Source of the DNA: Methanothrix sp.
GTDB taxonomy: Archaea > Halobacteriota > Methanosarcinia > Methanotrichales > Methanotrichaceae
Reading direction: 5' to 3'
DNA length: 64,000 nt
Assembly (NCBI RefSeq): GCF_016706325.1
Contig: NZ_JADJJX010000001.1
Span: 1,550,001-1,614,000, forward strand
Position 1 is the stretch's first letter. The number at the start of each line of letters is the position of its first letter. The notes beneath the pieces were generated by a model. The model was not told where the DNA came from and ran no database searches. It was given only the letters and a program-made list of their open reading frames with translations. The translations under genes and the position numbers were made by a program. Below are positions 8,983 to 17,044 of this stretch, one piece after another.

Positions 8983-9050
8983 GGATATCGTGCCAGGTCA
9001 ATGGATATCGTGCCAGGTCAATGGATATCGTGCCAGGTCAATGGATATCG
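8983..9050. repeat. 20-bp tandem repeat, 3.4 perfect copies
   Basis: Three identical units of GGATATCGTGCCAGGTCAAT are followed by a partial fourth copy. They lie in a 335-base gene-free gap (8877-9211) between the membrane protein and ogg. Each unit contains the palindrome GATATC. The unit length is not a multiple of three and the region looks non-coding. Nothing else recognisable is in the gap. Confidence 0.9.
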
Positions 9051-9211
9051 CCGATGCACTGGTATTGGCGGGCGCAGTTGAGAGCCAGGATGGTGGCCGG
9101 ACGGGGATAGTGGACGGAGGCGATGGTGATAAGCTGGAGCCTGAGGCTGATAGGATGCGATCAGCACTCTCATGGAAAAGGGGATCGCCTCCTGGTGGAA
9201 TAATCTTGAAT

Positions 9212-9916
9212 TTATTTGAACACCTCGCCCGCTTCTTTGTACCAGAGCAATAGATCGAGCTGACCCATGGGAATTTCAGTCCGGGAAGAGAAGGCAGCCA
9301 TCTCCTTCTCGATCTCAAGGTAAAGCCTCTTGGTAGGTGACCTGGGAAGCTCTGCTATCACTCCTAAGAGGAGCAGATTCTTGAGGATATGCCGGTCGAG
9401 GATGGCCAGCTCCTCTCCCAGGCCGATGTTCCTCAAGAAGTGGCTGGCCTCCTTATAGCCCAGGCCCTTGACGTTCTCCACCAGCCACTCCCGGGCAGCA
9501 GCAGGACTGGAGAACATCTCCAGGGTAGAGCGAAGGGATTGATGGCAGAACATGGATCGGGCAAGGCATATGTACTCCGCCTTCCTCCGGTTGAATCTCA
9601 CTCCCACCAGCTCCTCTTGAAGCTGACAGGGCTCTCCAGAAGAGATGAGGCACCTTCTCTCCAGCCTCTGCACCGCCCTCCAGCATACCCTGGCCTTGGA
9701 CTGAGGGGTGAGAAGGCAGAACACCAGCTCCCGGAAGAGATCCTCATCGCTGGCCGTCTCCCAGATATGCCCAAACTCCTCCAGCCTTGCCTCTATCTGC
9801 TCTTTCACGGGAGCATAAAGGTCCAGCAATTCCTGGATGGAGAGGGAATGCCATCCTCCTGCCATCTTCTCATCTGCCCTCTTCTCATCTGGCTCGCTCA
9901 TGATTTCCGCACTCAT
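9212..9916 (-). CDS. ogg: N-glycosylase/DNA lyase (archaeal Ogg2-type 8-oxoguanine glycosylase)
   Basis: About 234 residues. It excises 8-oxoguanine and nicks the abasic strand in base-excision repair. The helix-hairpin-helix and catalytic region reads VKGLGYKEASHFLRNIG, with the catalytic Lys, followed by AILDRHILKNL with the essential Asp. The ending DLLLWYKEAGEVFK is typical of the Ogg2 family. A TATA-like sequence near 9943 suits a short leader to the ATG at 9916; an ATG at 9901 is also possible. It is divergent from uvrB, so two DNA-repair genes share one intergenic region. Confidence 0.9.
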   Translation of the reverse strand: MSAEIMSEPDEKRADEKMAGGWHSLSIQELLDLYAPVKEQIEARLEEFGHIWETASDEDLFRELVFCLLTPQSKARVCWRAVQRLERRCLISSGEPCQLQEELVGVRFNRRKAEYICLARSMFCHQSLRSTLEMFSSPAAAREWLVENVKGLGYKEASHFLRNIGLGEELAILDRHILKNLLLLGVIAELPRSPTKRLYLEIEKEMAAFSSRTEIPMGQLDLLLWYKEAGEVFK

Positions 9917-10020
9917 CCCCCTGGTCTTTTATCCCTGGATTATTTAGCCATTGTGCAGTCGGGAGGATGCAAGGAGCAATTACATGTGGTGCAGGGCAAA
10001 GGCTATTAGCTCTGAGGATC

Positions 10021-12006
10021 ATGCCTCAGCCATCGAATATGACAGAGCACTCCCCCTCCCTTATCCCGCATGAAGAGCAGTTCTCCCTCCACTCCAGCTT
10101 TGCTCCCTGTGGCTCCCAGCCAGAGGCTATAGAAGAGCTGATCAGAGGCCTGCAGAGAAGAGAGAGATTCCAGACCCTGATCGGTGTCACAGGCTCAGGC
10201 AAGACCTATACTGTGGCCAATGTCATCCAACGGGTTCAAAAGCCAACCCTGGTGATCGCCCACAACAAGACCCTGGCTGAGCAGCTTTATAATGAGTTCA
10301 AAGAGTTCTTCCCGGATAACCGGGTTGAGTATTTCATCTCATATTATGACTATTATCAGCCGGAGTCATATATTCCCTCAAAGGATCAGTACATAGAGAA
10401 GGACTCTCTTATCAATCCCAAGATAGAGCAGATGAGGCTGGCGACCACTGCCTCCCTCCTCTCTCGCCGGGATGTGATCGTGGTGGCCTCCGTCTCCTGC
10501 ATCTACGGCCTTGGCAATCCAGAGAACTTCCAGAGCATGGGATTTGAGCTGAAGGTGAGGGACAGGATCTCCAGAAAGGATATCCTGGAAAGGCTGGTGG
10601 ATATCCTCTATGAGCGCTCTGACCTGGACCTCTCCCCAGGACGCTTCAGAGTCAATGGCGAGATCATCGATCTCGTCCCCAGCTACTTCAACAACATCAT
10701 CAGAATTGAGCTATTTGGAAATACTGTGGAGAGGATCTCTGAGGTTGACAGGATCACCGGCAGAAGGGTGGAGGATATGAGCTACTTCTTCATCTATCCG
10801 GCCAGGCATTATGTCATACCAGAGGAGGAGCTGAAAGCGGCGATCGAATCCATAAAGGCAGAGCTGGATGAGAGGCTGCCCCAGCTGGGAATGATTGAGG
10901 CCCACCGCCTCCGGCAGCGAACAATGCATGATATAGAGATGATAGAGGAGACCGGCAGCTGTAAGGGAATAGAGAACTACTCCCGCCACTTTGACCGCCG
11001 GCAGCCGGGGGAGCCTCCATTCTGTTTGATCGATTATTTCCCGGACGACTTCCTGCTCATAATCGATGAGAGCCATCAGACCCTACCCCAGCTCCGGGCG
11101 ATGAACAGAGGCGACCGGTCCCGCAAGAAGAACCTGGTGGATTACGGCTTCCGGCTGCCCAGCAGCTATGACAACCGCCCCCTCGACTTTGGCGAGTTCG
11201 AGAGCTTCATGAGGAATGTGATATTCGTCTCCGCCACCCCAGGAGACTATGAGCTTGAGCATTCCAGCTCCCTGGTGGAGCAGATCATCCGCCCCACTGG
11301 CCTTCTCGACCCGGAGGTGGAGGTCCGGCCCGTCGATGGGCAGGTGAGGGATGTGATGGAGGAGATCAGCAAGGTGGTCCTCAGAGGGGATCGAGCCCTG
11401 GTCACCACCCTCACCAAACGGCTGGCAGAGGAATTGACAGATTATCTGAGCCGGAATGATATCCGGGCACGCTATCTGCACTCGGAGATCCAGCCTTTGG
11501 AGAGGACAGAGATCATCCGTGAGCTCAGGCTGGGCAAATTCGATGTTCTGGTGGGGATCAACCTCCTCCGGGAGGGGCTGGACATCCCTGAGGTGGGGTT
11601 CATCGGAATTCTGGACGCAGACAAAGAGGGATTTCTCAGGGATGAGAAGAGCCTGATCCAGACCATAGGCCGCGCTTCAAGGAATGCTGATTCCCGGGTG
11701 GTGCTCTATGCGGACAGGATGACGGCCTCCATAAAGAAGGCTGTTGAGACGACAGAGAGGCGCAGGCTGCTGCAGATGGCCTACAATCAAGAGCACGGCA
11801 TCACCCCCCAGACCATCAGAAAGCCCATCCGGGAAAAGGTGGTGGAGATCACAGACACCAGGCACATTCCGAAATCGGATATTCCAAATGCGATCATCGA
11901 GCTGGAGGCGGAGATGATGGCAGCAGCAGATCGGCTGGAGTTCGAGAGGGCCATTCAGCTTCGGGATACCGTCCGCAGGCTGGAGAGGGAGCTGAAGGTG
12001 GCTTGA
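10021..12006 (+). CDS. uvrB: Excinuclease ABC subunit B
   Basis: About 661 residues. UvrB is the damage-verifying helicase-like subunit of bacterial-type nucleotide excision repair, acting with UvrA and UvrC. It shows Walker A GVTGSGKTYT, the beta-hairpin region YYDYYQPESYIPSKDQYIE, helicase motif VI QTIGRASRN, and a C-terminal UVR helix hairpin (IELEAEMMAAADRLEFERA) that contacts UvrC. Full-length. The ATG at 10021 follows GAGG closely; an ATG at 9967 is also open. uvrA and uvrC are not in this window. The system is thought to have been acquired from bacteria by methanogens. Confidence 0.95.
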   Translation: MPQPSNMTEHSPSLIPHEEQFSLHSSFAPCGSQPEAIEELIRGLQRRERFQTLIGVTGSGKTYTVANVIQRVQKPTLVIAHNKTLAEQLYNEFKEFFPDNRVEYFISYYDYYQPESYIPSKDQYIEKDSLINPKIEQMRLATTASLLSRRDVIVVASVSCIYGLGNPENFQSMGFELKVRDRISRKDILERLVDILYERSDLDLSPGRFRVNGEIIDLVPSYFNNIIRIELFGNTVERISEVDRITGRRVEDMSYFFIYPARHYVIPEEELKAAIESIKAELDERLPQLGMIEAHRLRQRTMHDIEMIEETGSCKGIENYSRHFDRRQPGEPPFCLIDYFPDDFLLIIDESHQTLPQLRAMNRGDRSRKKNLVDYGFRLPSSYDNRPLDFGEFESFMRNVIFVSATPGDYELEHSSSLVEQIIRPTGLLDPEVEVRPVDGQVRDVMEEISKVVLRGDRALVTTLTKRLAEELTDYLSRNDIRARYLHSEIQPLERTEIIRELRLGKFDVLVGINLLREGLDIPEVGFIGILDADKEGFLRDEKSLIQTIGRASRNADSRVVLYADRMTASIKKAVETTERRRLLQMAYNQEHGITPQTIRKPIREKVVEITDTRHIPKSDIPNAIIELEAEMMAAADRLEFERAIQLRDTVRRLERELKVA

Positions 12007-12082
12007 GTCGGGAGTTGTTCTATCATATCCACATCTTTTTCCGGGCAGGGAATTCAAAGAGGCAACAGTGCCCGGTGAAACA

Positions 12083-13489
12083 ATGAGCGAAGGCCTGCCG
12101 GATCGGGGAGAGAGAGGCCAAAAGAGCATGACCCGGGGCGTCTCCTTATTGATCGGAGAGCCGAAAAAGGCCATCCTAAAGCTCTCCTGGCCCATGATCA
12201 TGGCCATGCTGATCCTTGCCGCCTACAATCTGGTGAACGCCATCTGGGTGGCAGGCCTGGGATCCGATGCCTTGGCTGCAGTTGGATTTACAAGCCCCAT
12301 ATTCATGGTGGTGGTGGGTCTGAGCAATGGCCTGGGAGCTGGGGTCTCCTCCTCCATCTCCCGCCGGATAGGGGCACAGGATAAAAGGGGAGCGGACAAT
12401 ACCACCATGCATGCCCTCCTGCTGGTCTTAGCCGTCTCGATGATATTGACGGCCGGCCTTTTCATTGCCTTAGAGCCCCTCCTTATTGCAATGGGTGCAG
12501 GGGCTGCTCTGGGCCTGGCAGTTGATTATGGCAGTATCATATTCACTGGATCGATATTCATAGTCTTCAATAACATCGCTTACGCCATCCTGAGAGGGGA
12601 AGGGGATACCAGGCGCACTATGTATGCCATGGGGGCGGGGTCACTGATCAATGCCATACTGGATCCCATTCTCATCTACTGGATGGGGTTGGGGATTGCC
12701 GGAGCGGCATGGGGAACAGTCATCTCGCTCATGTTCGTCTCCGGGGTTCAGATCTACTGGCTGATCATCAAGAAGGATACCTATGTCTCCCTATCCAGGA
12801 AGGCTTTCTTCCCCAGCAGGAAGGTGATGAGTGACATCCTTCAGGTGGGGATCCCGGCCAGTATCGAGTTTCTCCTTTACTCTATAGATGCCATCATAAT
12901 CAACAGCATGTTGGTTCGGGTTTCAGGGACGGATGCAGTAGCTGTGTACACTGCAGGCTGGCGGGTGATAATGATGGCTGTAATTCCTCTGATCGCCATT
13001 GCCACAGCAGAGGTATCCGTCGCAGGAGCTGCGATCGGCGCCAGGAAATATGAGAACCTGGCGATAATTCACAGATTTTCCACAAAGCTCGGCTTTGCCA
13101 TTGGAACGGTGACCGCCCTGATCACCGCCATATTTGCCCCTCAGATAACCCTGTTTTTCACCTATTCCCCCCAGAGCGCCCATCTTGCCGGGACGATGGT
13201 GGCGTTCATGCATGTCATGTGCCTGTTCTACCCTTTCATGTCCCCGGGGATAATGTCTTCCAGCCTCTTTCAGGGGGCAGGAAAAGGTCTCACCTCCCTT
13301 CTGCTCAATATCTTAAGAGATGTGATTCTCATAACCGGGCTGGCCTTCCTCCTGGGGATGGTCCTGGGCCTGGGCCAGGAGGGCATCTGGTGGGGAATTG
13401 TGTTTGGAAACACCGCTGGCAGCCTCTTGAGTTATTTATGGGCCAGGCTCTATATAACCCGGCTGATGAAGGATAAAGGAATAGCATAG
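12083..13489 (+). CDS. MATE-family multidrug/cation efflux transporter
   Basis: About 468 residues with 12 hydrophobic segments arranged as two MATE halves. Typical family pieces are KLSWPMIMAMLILAAYNLVNAIWVAGLG at the start, GDTRRTMYAMGAGSLINAILDPILIY in the first half, and the matching region near residue 370 with SSLFQGAGKG. MATE proteins export cationic compounds in exchange for sodium ions or protons; the substrate cannot be told. The ATG at 12083 follows GGTGA. It starts 76 bases after uvrB, so co-expression is possible. Confidence 0.9.
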   Translation: MSEGLPDRGERGQKSMTRGVSLLIGEPKKAILKLSWPMIMAMLILAAYNLVNAIWVAGLGSDALAAVGFTSPIFMVVVGLSNGLGAGVSSSISRRIGAQDKRGADNTTMHALLLVLAVSMILTAGLFIALEPLLIAMGAGAALGLAVDYGSIIFTGSIFIVFNNIAYAILRGEGDTRRTMYAMGAGSLINAILDPILIYWMGLGIAGAAWGTVISLMFVSGVQIYWLIIKKDTYVSLSRKAFFPSRKVMSDILQVGIPASIEFLLYSIDAIIINSMLVRVSGTDAVAVYTAGWRVIMMAVIPLIAIATAEVSVAGAAIGARKYENLAIIHRFSTKLGFAIGTVTALITAIFAPQITLFFTYSPQSAHLAGTMVAFMHVMCLFYPFMSPGIMSSSLFQGAGKGLTSLLLNILRDVILITGLAFLLGMVLGLGQEGIWWGIVFGNTAGSLLSYLWARLYITRLMKDKGIA

Positions 13490-13695
13490 CAGAAAGCCTC
13501 CATTCTCATAAAAAGCATCCTGATTGGAGAGGGAGGGAGGGGTGCTGCCCTCAGCCAATACATGGGCGGTGTGCAGCAGAGGATCCTCAGTGCTTTGATG
13601 CTTTTATGGTGGGGTCTAGTGCATCCTGGCTCCCCCGCAGGGCACAGGGTAGTGGGAGCACTATGCTCAAAGGCGGTGCAGACATGGCCCCGGCC

Positions 13696-13926
13696 TCAAT
13701 CCTCCACCCAAAACTCCTGCGGCCAGAGCCCTCCCTCCTGACCGGGTCCGGTTTGCACCTCTTGCAGCCGGCTGGAGATCATCTCCTCCACCTCCTCCAG
13801 GTTGATTCTGAATACCTCTGCCAGGATCTCCTTTGCTGCCTGGAGCTCCATGGCCTCAAGGCCTCCATGAACTGCTCTCTTATGAGACCTGGTCAGATGC
13901 TCAAAGACTCCTGCCATAATGGACAT
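13696..13926 (-). CDS. Small acidic hypothetical protein (76 aa)
   Basis: I do not recognise the function. The protein is helical and acidic, with EAMELQAAKEILAEVFRIN and LEEVEEMISSRLQEVQ, and no signal or membrane segment. A TATA-like ATACTTAAA around 13940-13948 would start transcription at about the ATG, suggesting a leaderless mRNA. A second in-frame ATG at 13917 is possible. Confidence 0.5.
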   Translation of the reverse strand: MSIMAGVFEHLTRSHKRAVHGGLEAMELQAAKEILAEVFRINLEEVEEMISSRLQEVQTGPGQEGGLWPQEFWVED

Positions 13927-14357
13927 CTACTGCGTGTAAGTTTAAGTATTTTTTCTAGAAATTAATAGCAAGAAAGCATTTTTACACATTAGAAAGTATG
14001 AATAAGATACAAATGAGAGAATGATGATCCCTGATGAGAGCGATCTTCCTGATGAGAGCGATCTTTCTGATGAGAGCCTTTCTGATGAGAGCGATCCGGG
14101 CACATTTTTCATCCCGGCTGATGAGAAGGGGATGGATTGATCACTGCAGTGAAATCCATCCCTACCCGGAGCGGGGAGAGCATGACGCTCAGCCAGGATG
14201 GTCTGCCGGTCCGAGGGGCTTTCTCAATGGCATTGGGCCTCCTGGCCAGATCCAGGGCCTCCCAGGAGGGAAAAGGGCTCCAGGGGGTGGGGCCCGGATG
14301 CATCCTGCCTGTGGAAAGAGCAAAGCTCCACCATCATCTCCTGGATGAACCTGCGCT
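13927..14357. other. Gene-poor gap with an 18-bp tandem repeat
   Basis: Apart from the small gene's promoter and the CTGATGAGAGCGATCTT repeat, I see no supported gene in this stretch. Open frames between 14109 and 14427 on both strands lack starts with ribosome-binding sites and have no recognisable motifs. Confidence 0.5.
14031..14099. repeat. 18-bp tandem repeat CTGATGAGAGCGATCTT(C/T), four copies
   Basis: Copies begin at 14031, 14049, 14067 (shortened to 15 bp) and 14082; a CTGATGAGA reappears at 14117. Each unit starts with CTGATGA, which combines the D-box CTGA and C-box TGATGA of archaeal C/D guide RNAs. The regular spacing is more like a microsatellite than a normal guide RNA. Confidence 0.8.
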
Positions 14358-14621
14358 TCAGACATGGATCTTCTCTCCTCCGCTCTGGAACCTCTCGAAC
14401 CTCTCTATTGCCTCCATCCCCTTCTGAGTGGTCTTGTGTACAGACCGGGAGCCTTTGGATCTCACCTCGATCAGGCCATCATCGATCAGGAGCAGATAAG
14501 ATATCAACTTCAGGGTGGCGGGGCCGGGCTTGGTCACGATCTTAGTCCCTTTTGCTCCATTCATACATTTTTTTAAAACAATTGATGTTGTCCTTTCACA
14601 GGTTCTGAATTTTGATCTCAT
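14358..14621 (-). CDS. ArnR1-like winged-helix transcriptional regulator
   Basis: About 87 residues forming a single winged helix-turn-helix. The pattern GTKIVTKPGPATLKLISYL, then LLIDDGLIEV, then HKTTQKGMEAIERFERF matches the archaeal HTH_45 (ArnR1-like) domain, which usually reads TrIm...L...YL..L...GLI...TekG...L. It probably binds DNA as a dimer; the target is unknown. The ATG at 14621 follows GGTGGAG with good spacing; an upstream GTG at 14633 is less likely. Confidence 0.75.
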   Translation of the reverse strand: MRSKFRTCERTTSIVLKKCMNGAKGTKIVTKPGPATLKLISYLLLIDDGLIEVRSKGSRSVHKTTQKGMEAIERFERFQSGGEKIHV

Positions 14622-15199
14622 TTCATTCTCCACCTATATCAAGCCTAATGACATTCACAATGTACAATTCAAAGAATATATAGACGATTAAGATAAGCAG
14701 AAGTGGACAATTCTTAAGATGTTATGATAGAACAGCATCCAGGGTATCGATCATAACTGCCAGTCAGCCCAGGGTCGGTGGTCTGCCCTCTCGGGGCTGG
14801 CCGGTTTATGGTGCTCAAAGGCCGGTTAGGGCCAGAAGAGCCAGGCCCCTTTGAGGGCGGAGGCGAAGAGCTCCGGAGGGCTGGCAGCTCCCATCTCCCA
14901 TCAGGATCACGCCCTCCTTCTGCCTGCAGACAGATCAACAGAGATCTCAGCAGCTCATGTCCTTGACCGGGAGAATGCCCCATCGATCTGCTATCATCCT
15001 CTTCGTCATCCACACAGACAAATAGCAGCAGCCTGGCCATCGATCGCAGCATACCTGGCACTGATGATGGCCGTGGCGCTAGCATCTCCCTTTCAATTTC
15101 CAGACCCTCAATTTCCAAACCGGCATAGCGCAGCCTATCGCCTTCAGAACCAAATTAATAAAGTATATCTGCATGCAATCTCATCACGGGCATGATAGC
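14622..15199. other. Intergenic region without a supported gene
   Basis: Roughly 580 bases between the regulator and the GyrI-like gene. The left part has TATA-like sequence (GAATATATAG near 14677), and the right end carries ATTAATAAAGTATA (about 15153-15166), which suits the GyrI-like gene. The GC-rich middle has long open frames on both strands with no motifs or ribosome-binding sites; I read them as chance. Confidence 0.45.
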
Positions 15200-15670
15200 A
15201 TGATCGAAATCACTGTGATAGAGGAGAAGCCTCAGCTGGTTGTCGGGATGAGGCGGAGGGGGCACTACAGAGATATTGCAGAAATGATCCCTACACTATT
15301 CAAATATGCAGTGGGACATGGAGCCAAAATCGTCGGCCATCCCTTTTTTATATATCATGAGAGCAGCTCTGAGGAGGCGAAGAGGGCAGATGAGGCCGGG
15401 AATGCTGAGATAGAGGTCTGCGTTCCCATTGCAGAGAAGATCCCGGAGAATGGCGGGATAACTTGCTATGAGCTTAGTGGGGGAAGGATGGCCCGGACAG
15501 TTCACAAAGGACCTTACCAGGAGTGCGAATCAACTTATACGAGACTCTTTGACTGGCTGCAAGAGAATGACTATCAGATCACCGGACCGATAAGGGAGGG
15601 TTATGCCAATGATCCCAGAGAGGTCGCCCCAGAGGAGATCCTGACCATAATCTATGTCCCGATAAGCTGA
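15200..15670 (+). CDS. GyrI-like small-molecule-binding domain protein
   Basis: About 156 residues forming a single GyrI-like/AraC effector-binding domain. It opens with IEVTVIEE-type sequence (IEITVIEEKPQLVVGMRRRG), contains the central acidic CVPIAEKIPEN strand, and has the late signature HKGPYQECESTYTRLFDWL followed by EGYANDPREVAPEEILTIIYVPI. Stand-alone members bind drugs or small amphiphilic molecules, and some degrade them. I chose the ATG at 15200, where homology begins; 15173 is also open. No DNA-binding domain is attached. Confidence 0.85.
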   Translation: MIEITVIEEKPQLVVGMRRRGHYRDIAEMIPTLFKYAVGHGAKIVGHPFFIYHESSSEEAKRADEAGNAEIEVCVPIAEKIPENGGITCYELSGGRMARTVHKGPYQECESTYTRLFDWLQENDYQITGPIREGYANDPREVAPEEILTIIYVPIS

Positions 15671-15760
15671 GGGCGGTGCTTGTAGCCCTGAATGTGCGCA
15701 CAGATGAGGGAGGGGGCATGCAAATGAAGCACTCGGCTATCATACAAGGCCTGAGTGCGC

Positions 15761-15778
15761 CCCCCCCAAAAAAAAAAG
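15761..15778 (-). terminator. Oligo-T terminator of the DUF4198 gene
   Basis: On the minus strand, ten consecutive T residues (15777-15768) lie about 30 bases after the stop of the DUF4198 gene, followed by seven G. Archaeal RNA polymerase terminates at such T tracts. Confidence 0.55.
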
Positions 15779-15805
15779 CAAAGCTCAGGAGATGCTCCCT
15801 GGGCT

Positions 15806-16672
15806 TCAGAAGTCCGTTCTCAGGACCAGGGTTGTCCTGTAGACGGGGCCCACAAATGTCAGCTCTTTGGAGGCCTCGCCCCGGGGCTCCTCCTTTGCCT
15901 CAACCACTCTGGTGTCCATGAGAGTATCGGCGACAATCACCCACTCCCTGAACTCATCAGTGGTGGACAGGTTCAGCATCACCTTTCCTTCTGCATCGGT
16001 CATGCCTCTTATCTTCGCATCATCGCCAACCTTCTGAGCGATCAATTCGATGCCGCTGAAGGGCTGGCCCTGATAGAGAACCTGGAGCTGGAAGTTGCCC
16101 TTGCCCGCCTCAGTGATATTGGTGAGGGGCACGATCTCTAGTATCTGACCCACAGGCTTTGAGGCTATGGAGTAATCAGAATCGGGGCCTGCAATGAATG
16201 TCTTGCCATAGGTATGGAGGGGATAAGATCTCTCGACATACCAGTCATTGGCCCATCCCGTCTTGTTGATGGCGTTGAAGTCGATCTCGTCCACCCCTCC
16301 TGCCTCCCAGTATCCTGTTACCGGAGGATTGGTGATGATGTGCGTCCAGGCTCCGCCGCCGTTGTAAGCAGTTATGAGGTACAGTCCCGGATGCTCGACA
16401 TCGAAGCTGAAGATAGGCCAGTTGCCCATGGTATCTGTCTTTTCATTAAGGATATGCTCGATCACGCCGCCATCCTGCCTGATTACAGTCAGGTTGGTCA
16501 ATCCTTCAGGCATCTCTGAGGAGGAGGTGTTATGACCAGCAGCTACAGGCAGTATGGCTGTATCTCCGATATTCACCCAGCCGGATACGGGCCTGATGAA
16601 TACTTGATGTGCGTTCCCTGCTGCCGAGCAAAATAGCATCAGCAGCACCAATATCAGGAAAATCCTTCTCAT
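15806..16672 (-). CDS. Exported DUF4198 (NikM-like) protein
   Basis: About 288 residues. A signal peptide (MRRIFLILVLLMLFCSAAGNA) is followed directly by HQVFIRP, which in the DUF4198 family supplies a metal-binding His at the mature N terminus. The rest is beta-rich (IGDTAILPVAAGH, YLITAYNGGGAW, LQVLYQGQPFSGIEL), like Ig-type carrier domains. DUF4198 proteins are linked to nickel or cobalt uptake; that role is family knowledge, not shown here. No CbiM/NikM permease gene is adjacent. A TATA at 16707-16715 suits a short leader to 16672. A His-rich peptide gene lies upstream on the same strand. Confidence 0.75.
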   Translation of the reverse strand: MRRIFLILVLLMLFCSAAGNAHQVFIRPVSGWVNIGDTAILPVAAGHNTSSSEMPEGLTNLTVIRQDGGVIEHILNEKTDTMGNWPIFSFDVEHPGLYLITAYNGGGAWTHIITNPPVTGYWEAGGVDEIDFNAINKTGWANDWYVERSYPLHTYGKTFIAGPDSDYSIASKPVGQILEIVPLTNITEAGKGNFQLQVLYQGQPFSGIELIAQKVGDDAKIRGMTDAEGKVMLNLSTTDEFREWVIVADTLMDTRVVEAKEEPRGEASKELTFVGPVYRTTLVLRTDF

Positions 16673-16750
16673 TCTCAATACACCAATCATACTAGATATG
16701 AAATCATACTTAAATCTTGCTACGAAATCAAAAAAACGTCGCCTGATATC

Positions 16751-16811
16751 AAAAAAAAAAAGAGGTATCAAAAAAGAGGTATCAAAAAAGAGGCATTAAT
16801 AAAAAAGAGGC
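16751..16811 (-). terminator. Array of four oligo-T tracts in 14-bp repeats
   Basis: Read on the minus strand, three T6 tracts (16806-16801, 16789-16784, 16775-16770) and one T11 tract (16761-16751) are each preceded by CCTC. The repeat unit is about ATCAAAAAAGAGGT on the plus strand. Placed 40 bases after the stop of the His-rich peptide gene, they look like a stacked archaeal terminator or attenuator before the DUF4198 gene. Confidence 0.6.
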
Positions 16812-16851
16812 ATCAATGCCACCCTACCATAGAGCCAAGGGAATATGGCAT

Positions 16852-16977
16852 TTAGTGGCTGTGGCAGCACTGATGGGTATGATTGTGATGCTCTTTGTCA
16901 TGAACATGCTCATGCTCGTGCACCTTTCCATCATGCTCATGAGGGTGGGAGTGTTTATCCTCTGTATGACAGCACAT
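16852..16977 (-). CDS. His/Cys-rich putative metal-binding peptide (41 aa)
   Basis: A short gene with strong signals. ATG at 16977 is preceded by GGAGGTG (16985-16991), seven bases away, and by a TATA box at 17027-17035. The 41 residues include 15 His and four Cys arranged as a CC pair near each end (MCCHTEDKHSHPHEHD ... HTHQCCHSH). There is no signal peptide, so it is probably cytoplasmic. Such composition binds Ni, Zn, Co or Cu; storage or buffering is inferred. It lies upstream of the DUF4198 NikM-like gene, and MCR in this organism needs nickel for F430, so nickel is the leading guess. Confidence 0.8.
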   Translation of the reverse strand: MCCHTEDKHSHPHEHDGKVHEHEHVHDKEHHNHTHQCCHSH

Positions 16978-17026
16978 TAGCTTTCACCTCCGATCTTATT
17001 TTCACAATATGAATTCAACCAAAAGG

Positions 17027-17035
17027 CTATAAAAG
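17027..17035 (-). promoter_or_regulatory. TATA box of the His-rich peptide gene
   Basis: CTTTTATAG on the minus strand, about 54 bases before the ATG. Transcription would start near 17003, leaving a leader of about 25 bases that carries the GGAGGTG ribosome-binding site. Confidence 0.6.
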
Positions 17036-17044
17036 CTTTACTGT

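Noticed and set aside
7663..14669. Shared 10-mer ATGTACAATT near the promoters at 7663-7672 and 14660-14669
   Set aside because: Only two copies, low complexity and different geometry relative to the start codons; too weak to call a common operator.
14714..15195. Overlapping ORFs of 62-134 codons on both strands before the GyrI-like gene
   Set aside because: They are in GC-rich sequence where chance open frames are common, and their composition (Ser/Pro/Arg-rich) is unlike real genes nearby.
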